From NCBI GenBank assembly GCA_037074615.1, contig CM073552.1, positions 22,792,019-22,856,018 on the forward strand: a stretch of DNA of 64,000 bases. Reading direction: 5' to 3'. The DNA is from Leucaena leucocephala. Its lineage: Eukaryota > Streptophyta > Magnoliopsida > Fabales > Fabaceae. The position numbers and the translations under genes are program-made. Of the stretch, positions 10,540-24,129 are shown piece by piece. The notes below the pieces were generated by a model. It saw only the letters and a list, made by a program, of their open reading frames with translations. It was not told the DNA's origin and made no database searches. The number at the start of each line of letters is the position of its first letter. Position 1 is the first letter of the stretch.

Positions 10540-13500
10540 GGATATTAAATGATGAGATAGATAGCTCGCATGATAGGAGGTAGGTACATGCTGCATGTTG
10601 AAAGGTGGCGGAATTTACCAATTAATGGCAATTTCCAATGTATTTTCTTACCCTCGCCCAATTGCTTCTCTTTTTGGAAACCTCTCATTTAATCCCTGTG
10701 ATTAAAATAAGCAAACCACCTATTACCTATTTTTGTTACTTCTATTGTTCATTTAGTTTCGTTTGGCCTACGTTTACTATTATCTTATGATTTTAAATTA
10801 CATATCTTTCGATTATATTTAATTACTTTTCTGTTTTTAATATAAAATCTAATTTATTTATAATACAAATTATAACTTAAACTAGGTTTTATATTTATAA
10901 CTGAAAGAATACTTTTTTGTGTATAACTCGATCACGTCGTTCAATTACACACCTCATGACTGATTTTAATTATTTCTCTTTTGTTTTTAATAGTAAATCC
11001 ATATTTACAGTATGTATTCAAAAAGGGACAAAATAAGAATACATATTTTTGTGTCATTTTTTAAAAATGAATAATATATTATTAATTACGTAGAGTCGTA
11101 GACTCGTGATCAAGGTTCAAGGGTTCTGCTATCTCTATATGTATAATTTTTCTCTTTGCATAATTAATTAAATGTTCAAGAAAATTTCAAATCAAGGTCA
11201 AGAAAAGGCAAATTTCAATTCTTTTTCCCTTAGATTTCTTTGTTGATATCATTTCCTTTGTTCCCTTCCCTTTCTGTCATTTCATTCCCTTCTTTTTGGT
11301 GCACGTCCATCACCATACTAGCCCTTGGGTTGTCGTCACTTGATTTTAACCTTTATTTTTTTATTTTAACCTCCATTTGTTTCATATGGCCTAAATGATT
11401 TTTTTTTTAATTGTGGCAGTTTAATATAGTTTTTATTGGGTATATTATTTTTGCAAAATAATACTCATTTATCAGCTGACACAAATTTTAATAGACAATT
11501 ACAAACAACCTTGGTGCATAGGCTCACATAAGGATATTTAAACATAGTAAGCCGACTCAATAAATGTGAGCTGAAAAAATTGGCCCTTTAATTCTCTCGG
11601 TTGTGTGTGAATTAATCCTTTTTCTCTTAATTACTCAACTTGTTTGACTTTAACAAAATCACTTAGTCCAGAAGTTTCTACTGGTCGATATCAACATCAA
11701 CCACCTCTCTTCTTCTTCCTCCTCCTCCTTTTACGTCCCTTTCTCTCCCTCTCCTCCACAAGAAACCAGTTACCTTGATAACTTCACCATCAACTTCCCA
11801 CTATTTAAATATATGTGCCTTATATATAATCCTCCCAATGCTTAATGGAAGAATTACTTCTTTATTCTTTAATAATATAAGAGTTAATTAATTAATTTAG
11901 ATAAATTAAAGAAGTTAAATAAATCAGTTAATTATAACTAATATAAGAATTAAGAATTATTTAACTAATTTGAGTAAATTAAGGAGTATATAATATGAAT
12001 TAATTAATTTATTTATTTATTTGATTTCTTTAATCTACTCAAATTAGTCAACTAACTCTTATATTAAGGATTGGAGGGAGTACTTAACTAATTTATATAG
12101 ATTAAAAAATAAGATAAATTAATTAATTATAACAAATTAGTGTAACATGATCATTGGTTAAAATATTCTGTGTAACATTATATTATATATTAGTTTATTA
12201 TAAATTATTAGTTTGACAAAAATAATAAATATGAGAGATAAAATAAATTAAGTTATATTTTACATTAACTAGTTTCTATATTTAGTATTGGAGGAGCAGA
12301 GTAAGTGAAATGAAACGAGACGTATACTATTCATATGGAGGGTGTAGTTTTTTTAGAGCCTTTATATTTTATCCAAATATATATAGAGATTAATGAATAA
12401 TTAAAATATAATTATCTATATAATGTTATTACTGAGATTAGAAAGAAAATACTTCTCTTTTGCCCCTGCATATTCACATCACACATAAATTTTGCTTGGC
12501 AGTTTGTTTGGTAATCCATAAGGGCACTTCGTAGACCTATCCGACTTGTTATGTTTTCTTAATTGTTGAGAATCATTTGTTAAACAAGAGATCTGTCAAG
12601 GAAAGTCAAAATAATCAAATTAAATAATAATCATGAAAATCCACAAAGTTGTATTATCCAAAGGCTTACACTTTATGTATTAATCCTTATGAATCAAGAA
12701 ATAGGAATTTTAGTTTTGGTTAGTACAACGGATTCTAGAAGGTAAAAATTATGTTCTCTAGTCTAGGGCTTTGCCTTGAAGTAAAAAAGAACCTTAATAG
12801 TTGGAATAAAATTCATTAGGTTATTGAGGACTTTAATTTGCTTCATTTTAAAGGAACTTTAATAATTAATATTTCAAACGTGCAGCATTAGAAAATATAT
12901 TCGTTCATTATTTGGTATGACTTGGATTTATGAAATTGTTATGACAATTTAATTCTTAAATTATAAACTTCAAATCCTAACCATTAATCATCATGGTTAT
13001 GACAACATGTATCATCATCAAAGATTTAACTTAGGAAAAAAATGAAATATACAGTAAAAAGCAAATACGGATAATTTGATCTTCACATAATCACAGTTTA
13101 ACACAAATAAGAGATAATTTCAACTAAAACAAATTAACTGAAAATGTAAAGAAAAATCCAAAAGTAATATAATATCAACAAAGTTTATATATAATTAGTA
13201 AATCATAAGGATGCGATTAATCTTTTGATTAAGTAATATGATGATTTTTATTGAGTATTATTTTCGGCCATATTATCTAATATATTAATTTTATCGACAT
13301 ATGATTTTTTTTTAGATGTTGAAATCACTGTTTTTTACCCGTATAAAGTATCTATCTTTATCTTTGGGGTATTTTGAACTTTCGGTGAGGATGTGACATC
13401 AAATAAAGACGTGAAACAAGGGCATGGCTCTCATGGGGCGTGAACATATGCAAAGTCAAGGGGAATATGCCCTTTTCACTAGTGCCTGTCTCTTCACCTA

Positions 13501-14900
13501 TTTAGTCGGTTTTTGATTAACTGTTAAACAACTTCTCATTCATCCTTAAATACACCATTAATTCTTCGGACCAAAACTACATTGTTAATGCTTGTTATGT
13601 CAGTTATATAGATGGAGCCATCTTTCTCTTTCGTCCGTACCCTATATATAGCTAATTAATTAATTACGAGATGATCTAAATAAACGACACTTAGTTATTT
13701 AGGGCTAATAAACCAATAATAATAATAATCCCAAAAGAACTTTATAAAGTACTCATTACTTTTCAAAATGTCTGTCATTTTTTGGGATTTTTCACATAAG
13801 GGTATTTTTAGTAAATTGTAATATTGTTTTACTAAAATATAAAAAATTACTATGAGGTGATAAACAAATAATTTAATTATCTAAAAATTCTAATAATAAC
13901 TGATAAGGTAACAATGATAACTTTATCTAATACAAATTGATAAAAAATTTATATTATTTAAATTTTTTTAATAATTAAGTTATTTTTTGGGACTCATAGT
14001 AAATTCAAATATCCTTAAATACTCTCCCACTAATTTAATTTTTATACCGTGTTCTCGAATTCAATGTAATTACAGATGCCAAAAGTTCAAACTGCTATAA
14101 CAATTACGTTTTTATGAAATACATATAGGCTGATATAAAACTGTATAACATTTTTTTTGAGGTGACAGTGACACTGTTGAATAATTAATCAAAGTTTGAT
14201 ATATGTAATCTTCTCATTAATCTGTTTCTCTTCAAATATTAAAGTGACACATACTATAATGCACACGTGTTAAACACATAAGCCATTTATTACGCACAAC
14301 AAATAAATCAAGACATACCGCTTTATTTAAATCTATTTAATTACTGAATCTAACCTTCGACCAGAACTTAAATCTTGCTAATGTTTAATTTTTTTTATTT
14401 AATACACCAACCATCATTTTTAAGAACTGACAAGAAAGCTCGACCAGAGCGTGAGTATGGTTTTCAACTTAATTAATTATCAGATAGGTATGATGTGTAT
14501 TCAACTCTAGCTAGCTATCAAATATCAAATATTCACTATGAGATCAGGTGCATAGGAAGATCCTAAGTTCAAATTGTTGGTACCATATAAAGAAGAAGTA
14601 AGATAAGAGGAGGGCCCCACAGTAATAATGTTGTATAAACAATAAATGGCCGTCTCACACCAAACTTGGGATGCTTGACGACTTCAACATTAATTAACAA
14701 GTCCACCATCAACACCGCCACCAACGTACTTCACAATGCAAACAAATTAAATTAACAGACACAAGTTTCAAACTTGATCAATATTAGTATTCTTACAGCT
14801 CTCTTATATCGACTTTCCCAACCATTAGGTTGGACTTCTGATTAGGAGTTTGAGGCATTTATTGATCACATAGTGAATATAGAGCTTCCTCACACGCTTT
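10540..14900. other. gene-free AT-rich interval
   Basis: No coding region, tRNA or convincing microRNA hairpin was recognised. The interval holds a Stowaway MITE at 11857-12080 and much low-complexity AT sequence. Confidence 0.5.
11857..12080. mobile_element. Stowaway MITE
   Basis: A 224-bp element between TA dinucleotides (11855-11856 and 12081-12082). The left end begins CTTCTTTATTCTTTAAT. The right end on the other strand begins CTCCCTCCAATCCTTAAT, the Stowaway terminal consensus. The interior is AT-rich with paired TTAGTTAACT-like motifs. Confidence 0.7.
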
Positions 14901-15017
14901 GTCACGTTTACTTTGAATCCCAAAGTCTCTCTCTCTCTCTCACAGGTTTTGATTCATTCTCTTCAGCTAATTTCATGTTCTTGCTGTGCTGTTTATCACT
15001 TTCGGTGATCAGGTAAT

Positions 15018-15200
15018 TCCTCCTCTCTTTAATATAAAAACTAATTAATTTTTTAGATGGATTAAATAAATTAATTAATTATAACTAATATAAGAGCTAA
15101 TTGATTAATTTAGGTAGATTATTTAATCATAATTAACTGATTTATTTAATATTTTTAATTTGTTAAAAAAATCAACTAGCTCTTATGTTAAAAAATAGAA
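15018..15200. mobile_element. degenerate Stowaway-like MITE
   Basis: The left edge reads TTCCTCCTCTCTTTAATATA, and the interior repeats ATATAAGAGCTAATTGATTA-type motifs shared with the copy at 11857-12080. The right edge (CTCTTATGTTAAAAAATAG) is decayed and boundaries are approximate. Confidence 0.45.
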
Positions 15201-15299
15201 TATTGTTAAATATGATGTGTGTGCATGTGTGTGCATGTGTGTGTGTATATATTACTCTATCATATTTCTTTGTCATTTTACTTACGCTTTAGATTTGGC

Positions 15300-16971
15300 T
15301 GAATTGAATATGGGTGTATTTAGTTTAGTTTTTGAAGAATATATTATAGAGAAAATTGATTATAAAATAATTTTAAAAATAGATTTTGTATGAAAAATGG
15401 TTTTAAAGAAATAAGTATTTAGATTATTATTATTATAATAATTTTTTTATAGGTAAATTATCATAAAGGATATGAGATAAAATGAGAAAGATAAGAGATA
15501 ATAAAATAACAAAAAAATTAGAGGATCAAAATATTTATTTTTTATAATAATATCTGAAAAATCTATGTAAAATATGTTAGGATTGACTTTTAAAAAATCA
15601 TAATTTTGTGCATACTCATTTGTCGCTCTATAACAGATGTTTGACTATTTTTAGACTAAAAACATAATTTAGGTCTTGAGACACTTTTTTTACATCATAT
15701 ACACACTATGTTGTAAGTGTTTCTCCCTTCACAAGGAAATCAAATTTTCCTTTTAATCTCAATAAGAAGGTTAGCATAAATAATGCACATGAATTAATTA
15801 AACGCAAAAAAATATAGATATTTTATAAATTTTGTTTACATAAAATACTTAGTAATTGACATGAACTAATTATAAATGTAATTTTTTAGTTTTCAGAATT
15901 TTCAATATCAATATCATCAATATATCAACAACATTATCAGAAAACGTGTTCAACTTTCGTACGTAAATAGAACAAATTTCTTGCGTTAACATGTTTTTTC
16001 TTTGATTGGCCAAGTTTGTACCATGGTCCATGGTTCCACTTCCTTAAAATCTAACTTGCCAAGACATGCGTAGGTTTCTTTTTCCCCCCTGAAAAAGAGT
16101 ACGAAATGATGGTTGGGGGTTATTGCAACGAGATAGTCAAGGGGTCAATTAGGGTATTGGAATTAAAAATTATCTGTCCTCTTGAAAATAATATTGGTTT
16201 AATTTTATTCTACATTTTATTCGGTTTCATTTATAAGTTAATTTTAACACTTTTTATCAGAACTAAAAAAAACTTTAAAACTTATTAATTATATCTAAAA
16301 ATTAATAAGTTTTTTTTTTATTTTGGCCATATTAAATACAACTTTTAAGAAAGTTTTCTACTACCTATATCAATGTTAAATAGGGGTAAAAAGGAAAAAT
16401 TATAATAAATAACCAATGAGATGCTTTGTAAAAAAGACCATAAAACCCTTTTTCTAAGTAAATAAGACCAGCGAATATATATAATATTAAGAGAACTATT
16501 ATATAACCTAACTTGTTACAACAATAATATTTGACTAAAATATTTTTTTATTAAGATATTAAAATATTACAGAACTTGAGTCTCACACTCTCACCTGTGT
16601 GATTATTTTTTATTACTGAAGAGTTAAAATGGCATTAAAATATTGAATAATTCATTAGTGTGATTGTTAGCTAATTTTTAATTTAAATTTAATTTATGCT
16701 ATAAGAAAAGGTTAACTCTCCGTATAAACATAGGGGAGTCGAGATTAATTAATTACAATAACAGGAAGCCTCACCGTTAAAAATTGAATTAATTAGCAAC
16801 AACAAAAGACTAAGTGTCGTGGCTGATTATGATCTACCGTAGAAAAAGAAGAGACAAGAAATACCAACTCTCTGACCTCGTGGTGCAAGTAATAGATATT
16901 TAATTTGTAAGACTAGCCAAAAAAATATGTTAGGGGGAAGGTTTCCTCAATACTGTCGGTTATTTGTGTGT

Positions 16972-17026
<55 letters not shown>

Positions 17027-17470
17027 TTCTTTGACGATTTAATCAACTGTTTATGGGATAAATTAGTCCCTTAAGTTACCTAATAATTCAATTGTTAGGC
17101 CACACAACGGGATTTTGTGAATATTATAAACTTTTCCATATACTTGTTAATTATATATATAAAATCACTATAAAGTATTATCTAGTATGGATCTGTTGTT
17201 ATTTCCTACACCGAAACTTGTTATTGCATGTTGCTTACTTATTGTGGGACTTTTTAGTTATTATATTTTTCTTTAGGACATCATATTAATTTTTTTTTAT
17301 GAACAATTTTATTGACAAGATTATTAATTTATTCTTTCTTTCAACTCTTTAACGTGAAAATTTAGTCACGGATAACAATTGGGCCAAGTGTACATCCAAA
17401 CAGTTCAATTCTACGGTGATAGGCCCAATTCGAAAGGCCCAAATATATATAGGGTTTTATTTAGACCATC
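15300..17470. other. gene-free interval with repeat relics
   Basis: No gene was seen. At about 15310-15660 there is a diverged copy of the repeat found at 29022-29625 and 42801-43329 (shared GTGTATTTAGTTTAG start and AAATTATCATAAAGGATATG). A pure (TA)20 microsatellite lies at 16981-17020. Confidence 0.45.
16981..17020. repeat. (TA)20 microsatellite
   Basis: Forty bases of uninterrupted TA, preceded by a short GTGTGTGCACACAC palindrome. Confidence 0.95.
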
Positions 17471-17484
17471 ATATTAATCCAATA

Positions 17485-17643
17485 AGCATCCTAACTCTTG
17501 GGTGCCTAGGTTTACGCTTGAGGGTAATAGACGGCTCATCTTGCCCGATATTGGTATCGCTTAGGAGAAAGGAAGACTTCGCCCTGCCCTTAGATAGTGA
17601 GTGAGCCCAACCCTTTTCCAAAAAAAATTTGTCACAAAAAAAA
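17485..17643 (+). mobile_element. 5'-truncated SINE (family 2)
   Basis: It contains the family core CATCCTAACTCTTGGGTGCC, GGGTAATAGACGGCTC and GACTTCGCCCTGCC, and an A-rich tail. A perfect 14-bp duplication ATATTAATCCAATA flanks it (17471-17484 and 17644-17657). The tRNA-like head present in the copy at 27763-28079 is missing, as expected from incomplete reverse transcription. Confidence 0.85.
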
Positions 17644-18017
17644 ATATTAATCCAATAGTAAAAAATTCATAAAGAGGCCAATGGATGCATAATAACCCAC
17701 TGAAGAGGTTCCAAATTCAAGATTAATTGTTTTCTTTTCTTTTTATTTATTTTTAAGTTTTTCAATTGTGAATTTGTGATAAGTATATACAGAATTAGAG
17801 AGGGAGGAAAGGACAATTGACTTAACACAGGATAAGTTATCCCCTTTTCTGCTTTCAACCATTGGATTACATAACTTCTCTGAGGAAGATAATTAAATTA
17901 CAAATCCAAGACATAATATAAATTATTTGCAGAAGATGGGTGTAACTTTAATTTGCTTGGGAATGCATCATGTAATTATTTGGCCAAGCGTATGTATATA
18001 TGGATTCCATGAAAGCA

Positions 18018-19143
18018 TCACTTAAGCTTGAAGGGCATGGCCCTTATCACTATCTCATGATACAAAGCTGCAAGTCCTGCCCCAAGAAAAGGCCCCACCC
18101 AGAAGATCCACTGCACCAAAAGTCATAAACCACAAATTTGATACCATTCAAGCAAATCCATTTTATCCAAATCTCTGGTATGCAAACTAAATAACTATGG
18201 AATGAAGAAGACTGATCTGACTCACGTGGTCGTCCCAAGCTCGATCCTTGTTGAAAACGAGTGCTGTACCAAGACTTCTAGCAGGGTTGATCCCAGTCCC
18301 TGTGATAGGAATTGTAGCCAAATGCACCACAAACACAGCAAACCCAATAGACAGTGGTGCCAAGATCTAACAATTATCACACAAATTAATACATCAAACA
18401 AACTCATTAACTTCAGGAATTTTGTAAGACATTGCTCTTAAGAACCATTTTGATTTTGCTTACAGGGACGTGAGCATCTCGAGCGATTCGTTTGGCATCA
18501 GTGGCTGAGAAGACAGTATAAACAAGCACAAAAGTGCCTATGATTTCTGCACCAAGGCCGCTAATGATGGAGTATCCTTCACTAACACTATTGGCAGCCC
18601 CTCCAAGCCTCTCATACTGGCTTCCTTGAAACCTCTTCAGAACTGCAACGCCACAAATAGCTCCCAAGCATTGCATTGTTATGTAGAACACCGCCCTAGT
18701 CATTGATACCCTCCTCGCCAAGAACAGCCCAAATGTCACAGCTGGGTTAATGTGACCCCCTGCATTAAACACCCCAACGAGTAAGATTCATTTCATCAAA
18801 CACTTGGTGTTCAATTCGATGGGTCTCGATTATTACCTGAGATACCAGCAGTACAATAAACAAGAGCGAAGATCATGCCACCAAATGCCCAAGCAATGCC
18901 TTGAACGCCCACAGTGGAGCATTTGGAGGGAGACATAGCCACACCCATTACAGTTAAAACAGCGATGTAAAGGAACAAGAAGGTGGCAACAAACTCTACG
19001 ATGCCTGCTCGGTAGAATGACCAGGAAGATAACTCAGTGGGATCAAACAACGGTGCCGGAGGAGGATCTTTGTAGTCTCGAGTACGCTCATGGTTTCCGA
19101 TAAGTTTCCTCTCTACCCTCACATCTTCGTCTTCAGCCTCCAT
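18018..19143 (-). CDS. PIP1: PIP1-type plasma membrane aquaporin
   Basis: Predicted water channel of the plasma membrane intrinsic protein family. Exons are 19143-18837, 18759-18464, 18366-18226 and 18110-18018; the junctions recreate GISGGHINPAV, HVPILAPL and DDHWIFW. The product is 278 residues, slightly short for PIP1 (about 286). Both NPA motifs are present, in GHINPAVTFG and GTGINPARSLG. PIP signatures include PPPAPLFDP, WSFYRAGI, GIAWAFGGMIFALVYCTAGI and VHLATIPITGTG. The six membrane segments are preserved. The short C-terminus ending AMPFKLK, and the N-terminus MEAEDEDVRV, point to PIP1 rather than PIP2, which has a longer serine-rich tail. PIP1 proteins usually need PIP2 partners to reach the membrane (family knowledge). 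The middle (YERLGGAANSVSEGYSI) is more diverged than usual. No lesion was seen. Confidence 0.92.
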
Positions 19144-20238
19144 TTCCGAACCAGTTCTTGAGGTAGCATGTGTTAGCTAGGCTTGGTTAAATATGGAACA
19201 AGAAAGAGAGAGCTTGAGAGAAAATTTGGAGGCTTCTTGTGATCGGTGCGAGGAAAGCATGAACTGGGCACGTCTTTCTGTAAAACATGACTCTGCATGC
19301 AAAAGCGCCTATCGACGACAAAAACAGGCTCTTGACAACTTCCATTTCTTTCATTGTCAGTTTCTCCTTTCTGTTGCGAGCTTTGTTTTGTTTATTATTT
19401 TACCATTTCATGTGTTTCTCGCATTTCTATGCATGCTATTTTTTATTTAAAAAAAAATTATGCCAGCAACAATCTGTTTTTTTCTTCTTCTAAAGTATAG
19501 GTATCCTTTTATTAAATACAATCCTATTTGAGGTACTGTCAGTTATTAAATGTGGATATCTTTTTCAGCTGCGATTCGCCATGTTGTGAAAGACTAGTCA
19601 TTTCCTCCAGACCAAATTTCTGTTGGTCACCAACAAGCTCTTAGTTGAGGTTGAATTATAAGTGAATTTATTATTGTAAGAAAGATAATACAAATTTAAA
19701 TTATGAAAAATATAATTATTATTATTATTATGAGAGATAAAAGTAAAAACCCTTTACCTTTTAAACTAATAGTCAATATATTTAATTTTGTTCAATAGTA
19801 TGTATTTACTGTCAGTTGAATGTGATGCTCTAGAAAACAAAATTACAATGCTTGTTTATGACGCTAATTAACTAAATAAATAATATATATTTTGCTTAAT
19901 GTTATGGTCAGCAATCTTTCACCGTGTAAATTAAATCAACGAAGGAATTGTGTATAGAGAGAAATATACATGGAAAGAAAGTATTGAGAAGATTCATTTC
20001 TCATATAATACTAATAAACACTCATTTATTTTTCAATATAATTACCCATTTTCTCATAATTCAACAACTCGCAACTTAAATACACACCTACATTGAATGG
20101 CAAATTAAAGCACATATATAATAAACAGAATTATATATATAGTTTAAACAACTAAACACCATTCACACACTAAAAAGTCTCCTAAACTGTCGTTAACTCA
20201 TCATCACCAACCTCGGCAACACCATTACTACCTTCCTG
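19144..20238. other. PIP1 upstream region, no gene seen
   Basis: Presumed promoter of the minus-strand PIP1 gene, followed by AT-rich spacer up to the end of NPF copy A. A TATA-like ATATTTAACC lies on the coding strand about 45 bases above the start codon. No coding region is supported. Confidence 0.45.
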
Positions 20239-21770
20239 TTATTTATCTTGAGGCACAAGCTTCATATACACAAAAGCAACACAAAGGTAGATGCAGAAAA
20301 ACACAGACGCAAATATTCCCCACGTAACATACTACCTATCCAAATGCTCTTGATCCTTGTCGAAGTTCTTGAACCACCTTCTCACAATCAAAATACAAGG
20401 AATCCCCAACATCTTACCAGCACATGAAACCATGTCTTTCGATAGCGTCACAGGATTCATCAATGTCTCATTCTCATCATCATCATCATGAGCCAACAAT
20501 TCCTCTAATCCACCTTGGCCCAACCCTTCGACGAGTCCTAAAAGAACATAGTGAGCACACAACCATGCCACACTTGTCTTATTGGGTTCGTCTTCCTCAA
20601 CCACTTTCTTTCTATCAATCTCTACTTTCCATGCTATAACACAACATATAATAGCACTAACCATTCCACTACCAATTCTTACCAACTTGATCCTTTGCTT
20701 TTTATTAGCCTTAAATAAACCAAATATCAGTATGATGATTTCATTCATAGCTCTCTTTATCACAATCATGACAGAAAACCGCACGTCCTTACCCTTTTTT
20801 ATGAAACAAAATGTTGCCAGTAGCCAAGACTAAGCTGTAAGCGATGCAGCTAATCATCAAAAGCCACTTCATGTTAATTCTTACTCGTTTTGGGACTGTG
20901 GTGGCATCTATGTGAACTGATTGATCGATAGGTCTGATGCTTCTGGCGAAAAAAAGGAACAAGAGAGCAGGTGGTACCATTACAATAGCTGAGATTTGAA
21001 AAACTGGGAGTCCCATTAAGCCAAAGATAGCTATGGTGGCTCCAAGAATCCAAGCACTCTGAACCCATATGTTTTTGCAGATTTCTGTTCTATTTATATT
21101 CCTTATTATTATAGCATTCGCATAACTTATGCTCAAGAAATGACTTGAGAAGTGGATGTGCCCCTCCCTTTCCTAATTCGAAAAGAACAGATATCACTAA
21201 GAAAAGAGGCACGTTCTTCTCTTGGTGTTCCTTTCTTGCAAAGGTCCATAAAACAATTAATCCCTGTCAAAACATTACAAGTATATACATAAAGTTAGTC
21301 AGAATCACGGCATCTTGAGTACTTAATATAGGAAACGACAGTGGAGATCGACTTACTGCAATATAGGAACCTGTGGAGATGACAATAGCCAAAAAAACGA
21401 CGACCAAATCTTTCCCAGGTGAAGCGAACAAGAACTATAGCTGCGAAGGAAGCGAGGCCTTCTTGCAGACACAAGAGTATTGCTGCTCAGCTAGATGATT
21501 TTGCATAGCTTGTTGTGTGTAGAAGGTTATCAGTATTGATACACAAGCAAACTCCACCACGTTGTAGCTTACAAACAAACCTGCATGAATGAAGAATACG
21601 TACGCAAGAAAGTAATAATGAATTTGAATTATAATTTTATGAATGTTAAAATCAAATTACAGGCTCGTGTCTGAAAGGATGATCTGATCTTACCACAGCT
21701 GAAGAAGGCGCTTGGACTTACACCCATACGCCGCTTGTGCACTTGACACTTCAATATTAATGATTTTCAT
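20239..21770 (-). pseudogene. NPF (NRT1/PTR) transporter copy A, decayed
   Basis: Same three-exon plan as the intact copy C, but with many lesions. Exon 1 (21770-21694) is out of frame from its first ATG, though an internal ATG (MGVSPSAFFSC) could restore frame. Exon 2 (about 21585-21360) has a one-base loss followed by a one-base gain. In exon 3 a stop follows the GKGGAHP segment, so the ICKNIWVQSAW segment lies in another frame. The sequence then breaks again after NILFHKKG, and the conserved HLDRYY becomes HLDR-stop (TAC to TAG). Remnants such as RFSVMIVIKRAMNEI, LVRIGSGMV and SVAWLCAHYVLLGLVEG identify the family. No functional transporter could be made. Confidence 0.85.
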
Positions 21771-24129
21771 TCTGAATTACAGCTGTTTAATTAGCGATAC
21801 ATGGCATATACGTATGATTCTCTCTTTATATAAGAAAGTTCAATCACGTCAGTGTTTAAAATATCATCTGGTCAGAGCTACAAGCGCGTTTATGAGGGCA
21901 TCATGTGTATCTCCTTGCTCGCTCTCAAGTCGACCATGCACTGGGATAGATATATAATTATTTCCTAGAAATTACTGGGTCTTTTACCTTTTTCTTCCTC
22001 CAAGTTTTGATGCACACAAAATATACTTTTCATATGGGAGGTTATATTTAGGAAAGTATAGTAGCTATAATTAGGAAAAGTACACATTTGGGAAGTCTTT
22101 TTCTTCTTTATTAGCCGTTTGTGATGCTAGACTATTTAGGAAGTTTAGTTTATTTACTTTGGTACCTGCTTCTACATTCAGAGAATGATCTTGTTGGTTC
22201 AATCTAGATCAAATTTAGACGATCTAGATGGGTTGAATTTTAGGTGCACTCAAATTGATTCCTATTATTGAAAGGATGGGATTATTCCCATTTCCCAATT
22301 AATGATCGGTTTTTAGAAGTTGAAAAATATTATGAGAGGCGTTTTGTTTGGTCAACCATTCAAAGTTTACTTTAGTGCTTCTTGTAAATAATAAGTGCGT
22401 CATTTTTGCTTATAGAGTTACTACATTGCATACGTGGCTTTCGCATGTTAATGCAAGAAGTCAACGATTGAAACACGAGTTTAGATTATTCATATGCCGA
22501 TCCTTTCCACAAAAAGATTAAAAAGAGGTCTGAATTGATCTGTTAGAAACTTAGAATTGACATGTATTTATGATAATATTTAAATTAAATATTTATTTTG
22601 ATTTGGCAAAATATATTTTAAGTTCTTCGTTGCCCTAATTTCTTGTGTTGGAAATTCATTTGATCCAATTATAAAATTTTGAATTAGTCCTGCTACATGA
22701 TCTGTACATCATTAAAAAAACAAAAGCAAATGCATCAATTATATCCTTTTCAGGTTTCAATTTTGATTTTTCATGTTAAATTGGTGTCACCGTTAGGTGG
22801 GCCATTGACTTGGGTTTTACATGCTTCCACGCGATTTCTACCAAGAAAACTTTATCGGTTTTTCTAACCTTCCGTGCAAATTTCGTTGTATATGTAATTG
22901 TACATTCAAAAATTACAATAGTAAAAAGAAATGAAAAAAGCTACTGATTCTTGTGTTTTTTTGAGGTAATTGGGAGGTTGTTAAGCGGCTTTTGAGGAAA
23001 TGTAAAGGAAAGTTTATTTTTCTTCCTTTAAACATAAATATCTTTCTATTAGAGATAATTATATTTTAAATACTGTCGACTATTAAATATAATTATTCTA
23101 TTATAAGCAATTGTGTTTTAGACGCATCTTCTAATAATATTTTTTGAGAGAATAATTTCTTTCACTAGGCTAACCTTGTTGATATTGGAATTTGTAAAGG
23201 AAACTTGGACTGCAGGGTTATTATACATTTTAATTTGGAAGTTGACAAGGCAAATTTGCATTTGATATTACCCAAAACAAAATGGAAGTTGAAAAAAAAC
23301 TAGGGGATACTTTGGGCTTATTGGGACATTGATTGGGCCTTTATCATATAACTATAGCCCAATTTATGTGGACCTAATCTTCCAGGCCCAAATAATGTCT
23401 TCATCCGGACACATCAATATATGAAAGTTTATCTAATAAGAGTTGACATAAATGATATGAAACGAACTTATATTCCATAAAGACGTAAGTTTTATTCCCT
23501 CTACTATTGTGATGACTCATTTGGTAGGTGATCTTGTAAGTTCTTATAAGTACTCTCTAAACTATAAGTTGTGCCCTGACTTTAGTGGGACTGTACCGAA
23601 CCCACTTAAAATTTTTTTATATAAAAAAAAATACACACGCGCGCGAAAGTTCAATTCCATCCTGTGTTTAAGAATGAAGTGCGTTTATAGTATTTCGTTG
23701 CTCCATTGCTCTCAAGTCTGGATGTGGAAGTTGAGAAATATTATGAGAAGCGTTTTGTCTCCGTAGTTAATCCTTCAAACTTTAATTTAGTGTTTCCAAG
23801 TGCGTCATTTTTGCTTGTACAGTTACTATACCTGGCTTTCGCATGTTAACGATCGAAACACAAGTTTATAGTATTGATGTGTGGTATTGGGCCCTCATTT
23901 TATTTAAAAACTCGTATAGTTTTGGGGACCAATTGGAGAGGAGTCCCACGTCGAATAGTAAGAGAAGCAAACTATACTATATAAAAATCCTCCACAATCT
24001 GCAGAACGCCGAGCTTGTAACCCGAGTGGGGGCATTAGGGGGATGGATCACGGTTTTGGCATCACCTGGTTGGACTGGAGGACGCGACCAGCTGGCCTGC
24101 CAGTTACAAGTGGTGACTGGTGAACCCTA
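21771..24129. other. spacer between NPF copies A and B, with duplicated segments
   Basis: No gene was seen. Segments at about 22318-22500 and 23725-23875 are copies of each other (both contain AAATATTATGAGA, GTGCGTCATTTTTGCTT and GGCTTTCGCATGTTAA), and part of this is seen again near 27086-27180. They are probably remains of the duplicated upstream flanks of the array. A SINE-like unit lies at 23510-23640. The stretch 23920-24129 resembles TRIM terminal-repeat sequence (GGAGTCCCACGTCG, TATATAAAAATCC). Confidence 0.5.
23510..23640 (+). mobile_element. SINE-like repeat, uninterrupted copy
   Basis: It contains GTGATCTTGTAAGTTCTTAT, AAGTACTCTCTAAACTATAA and GACTGTACCGAACCCACTTA, then an AT-rich tail. 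A second copy starts near 31010 (GATCTCGTAAGTCTCCTGTA) and continues after 34853, split by the element at 31103-34852. The family is inferred only from this pair. Confidence 0.5.

Noticed and set aside
10121..10621. Long open frames on both strands with repeating Tyr-Ile-His-Thr or Met-Tyr-Val-Cys
   Set aside because: They are translations of the GTAT microsatellite; a repeat of this unit lacks stops in most frames.
14840..15030. Possible 5' untranslated exon or microRNA precursor (CT-rich stretch followed by GGTAATT)
   Set aside because: No downstream exon, no mature microRNA sequence I recognise and no clear hairpin.
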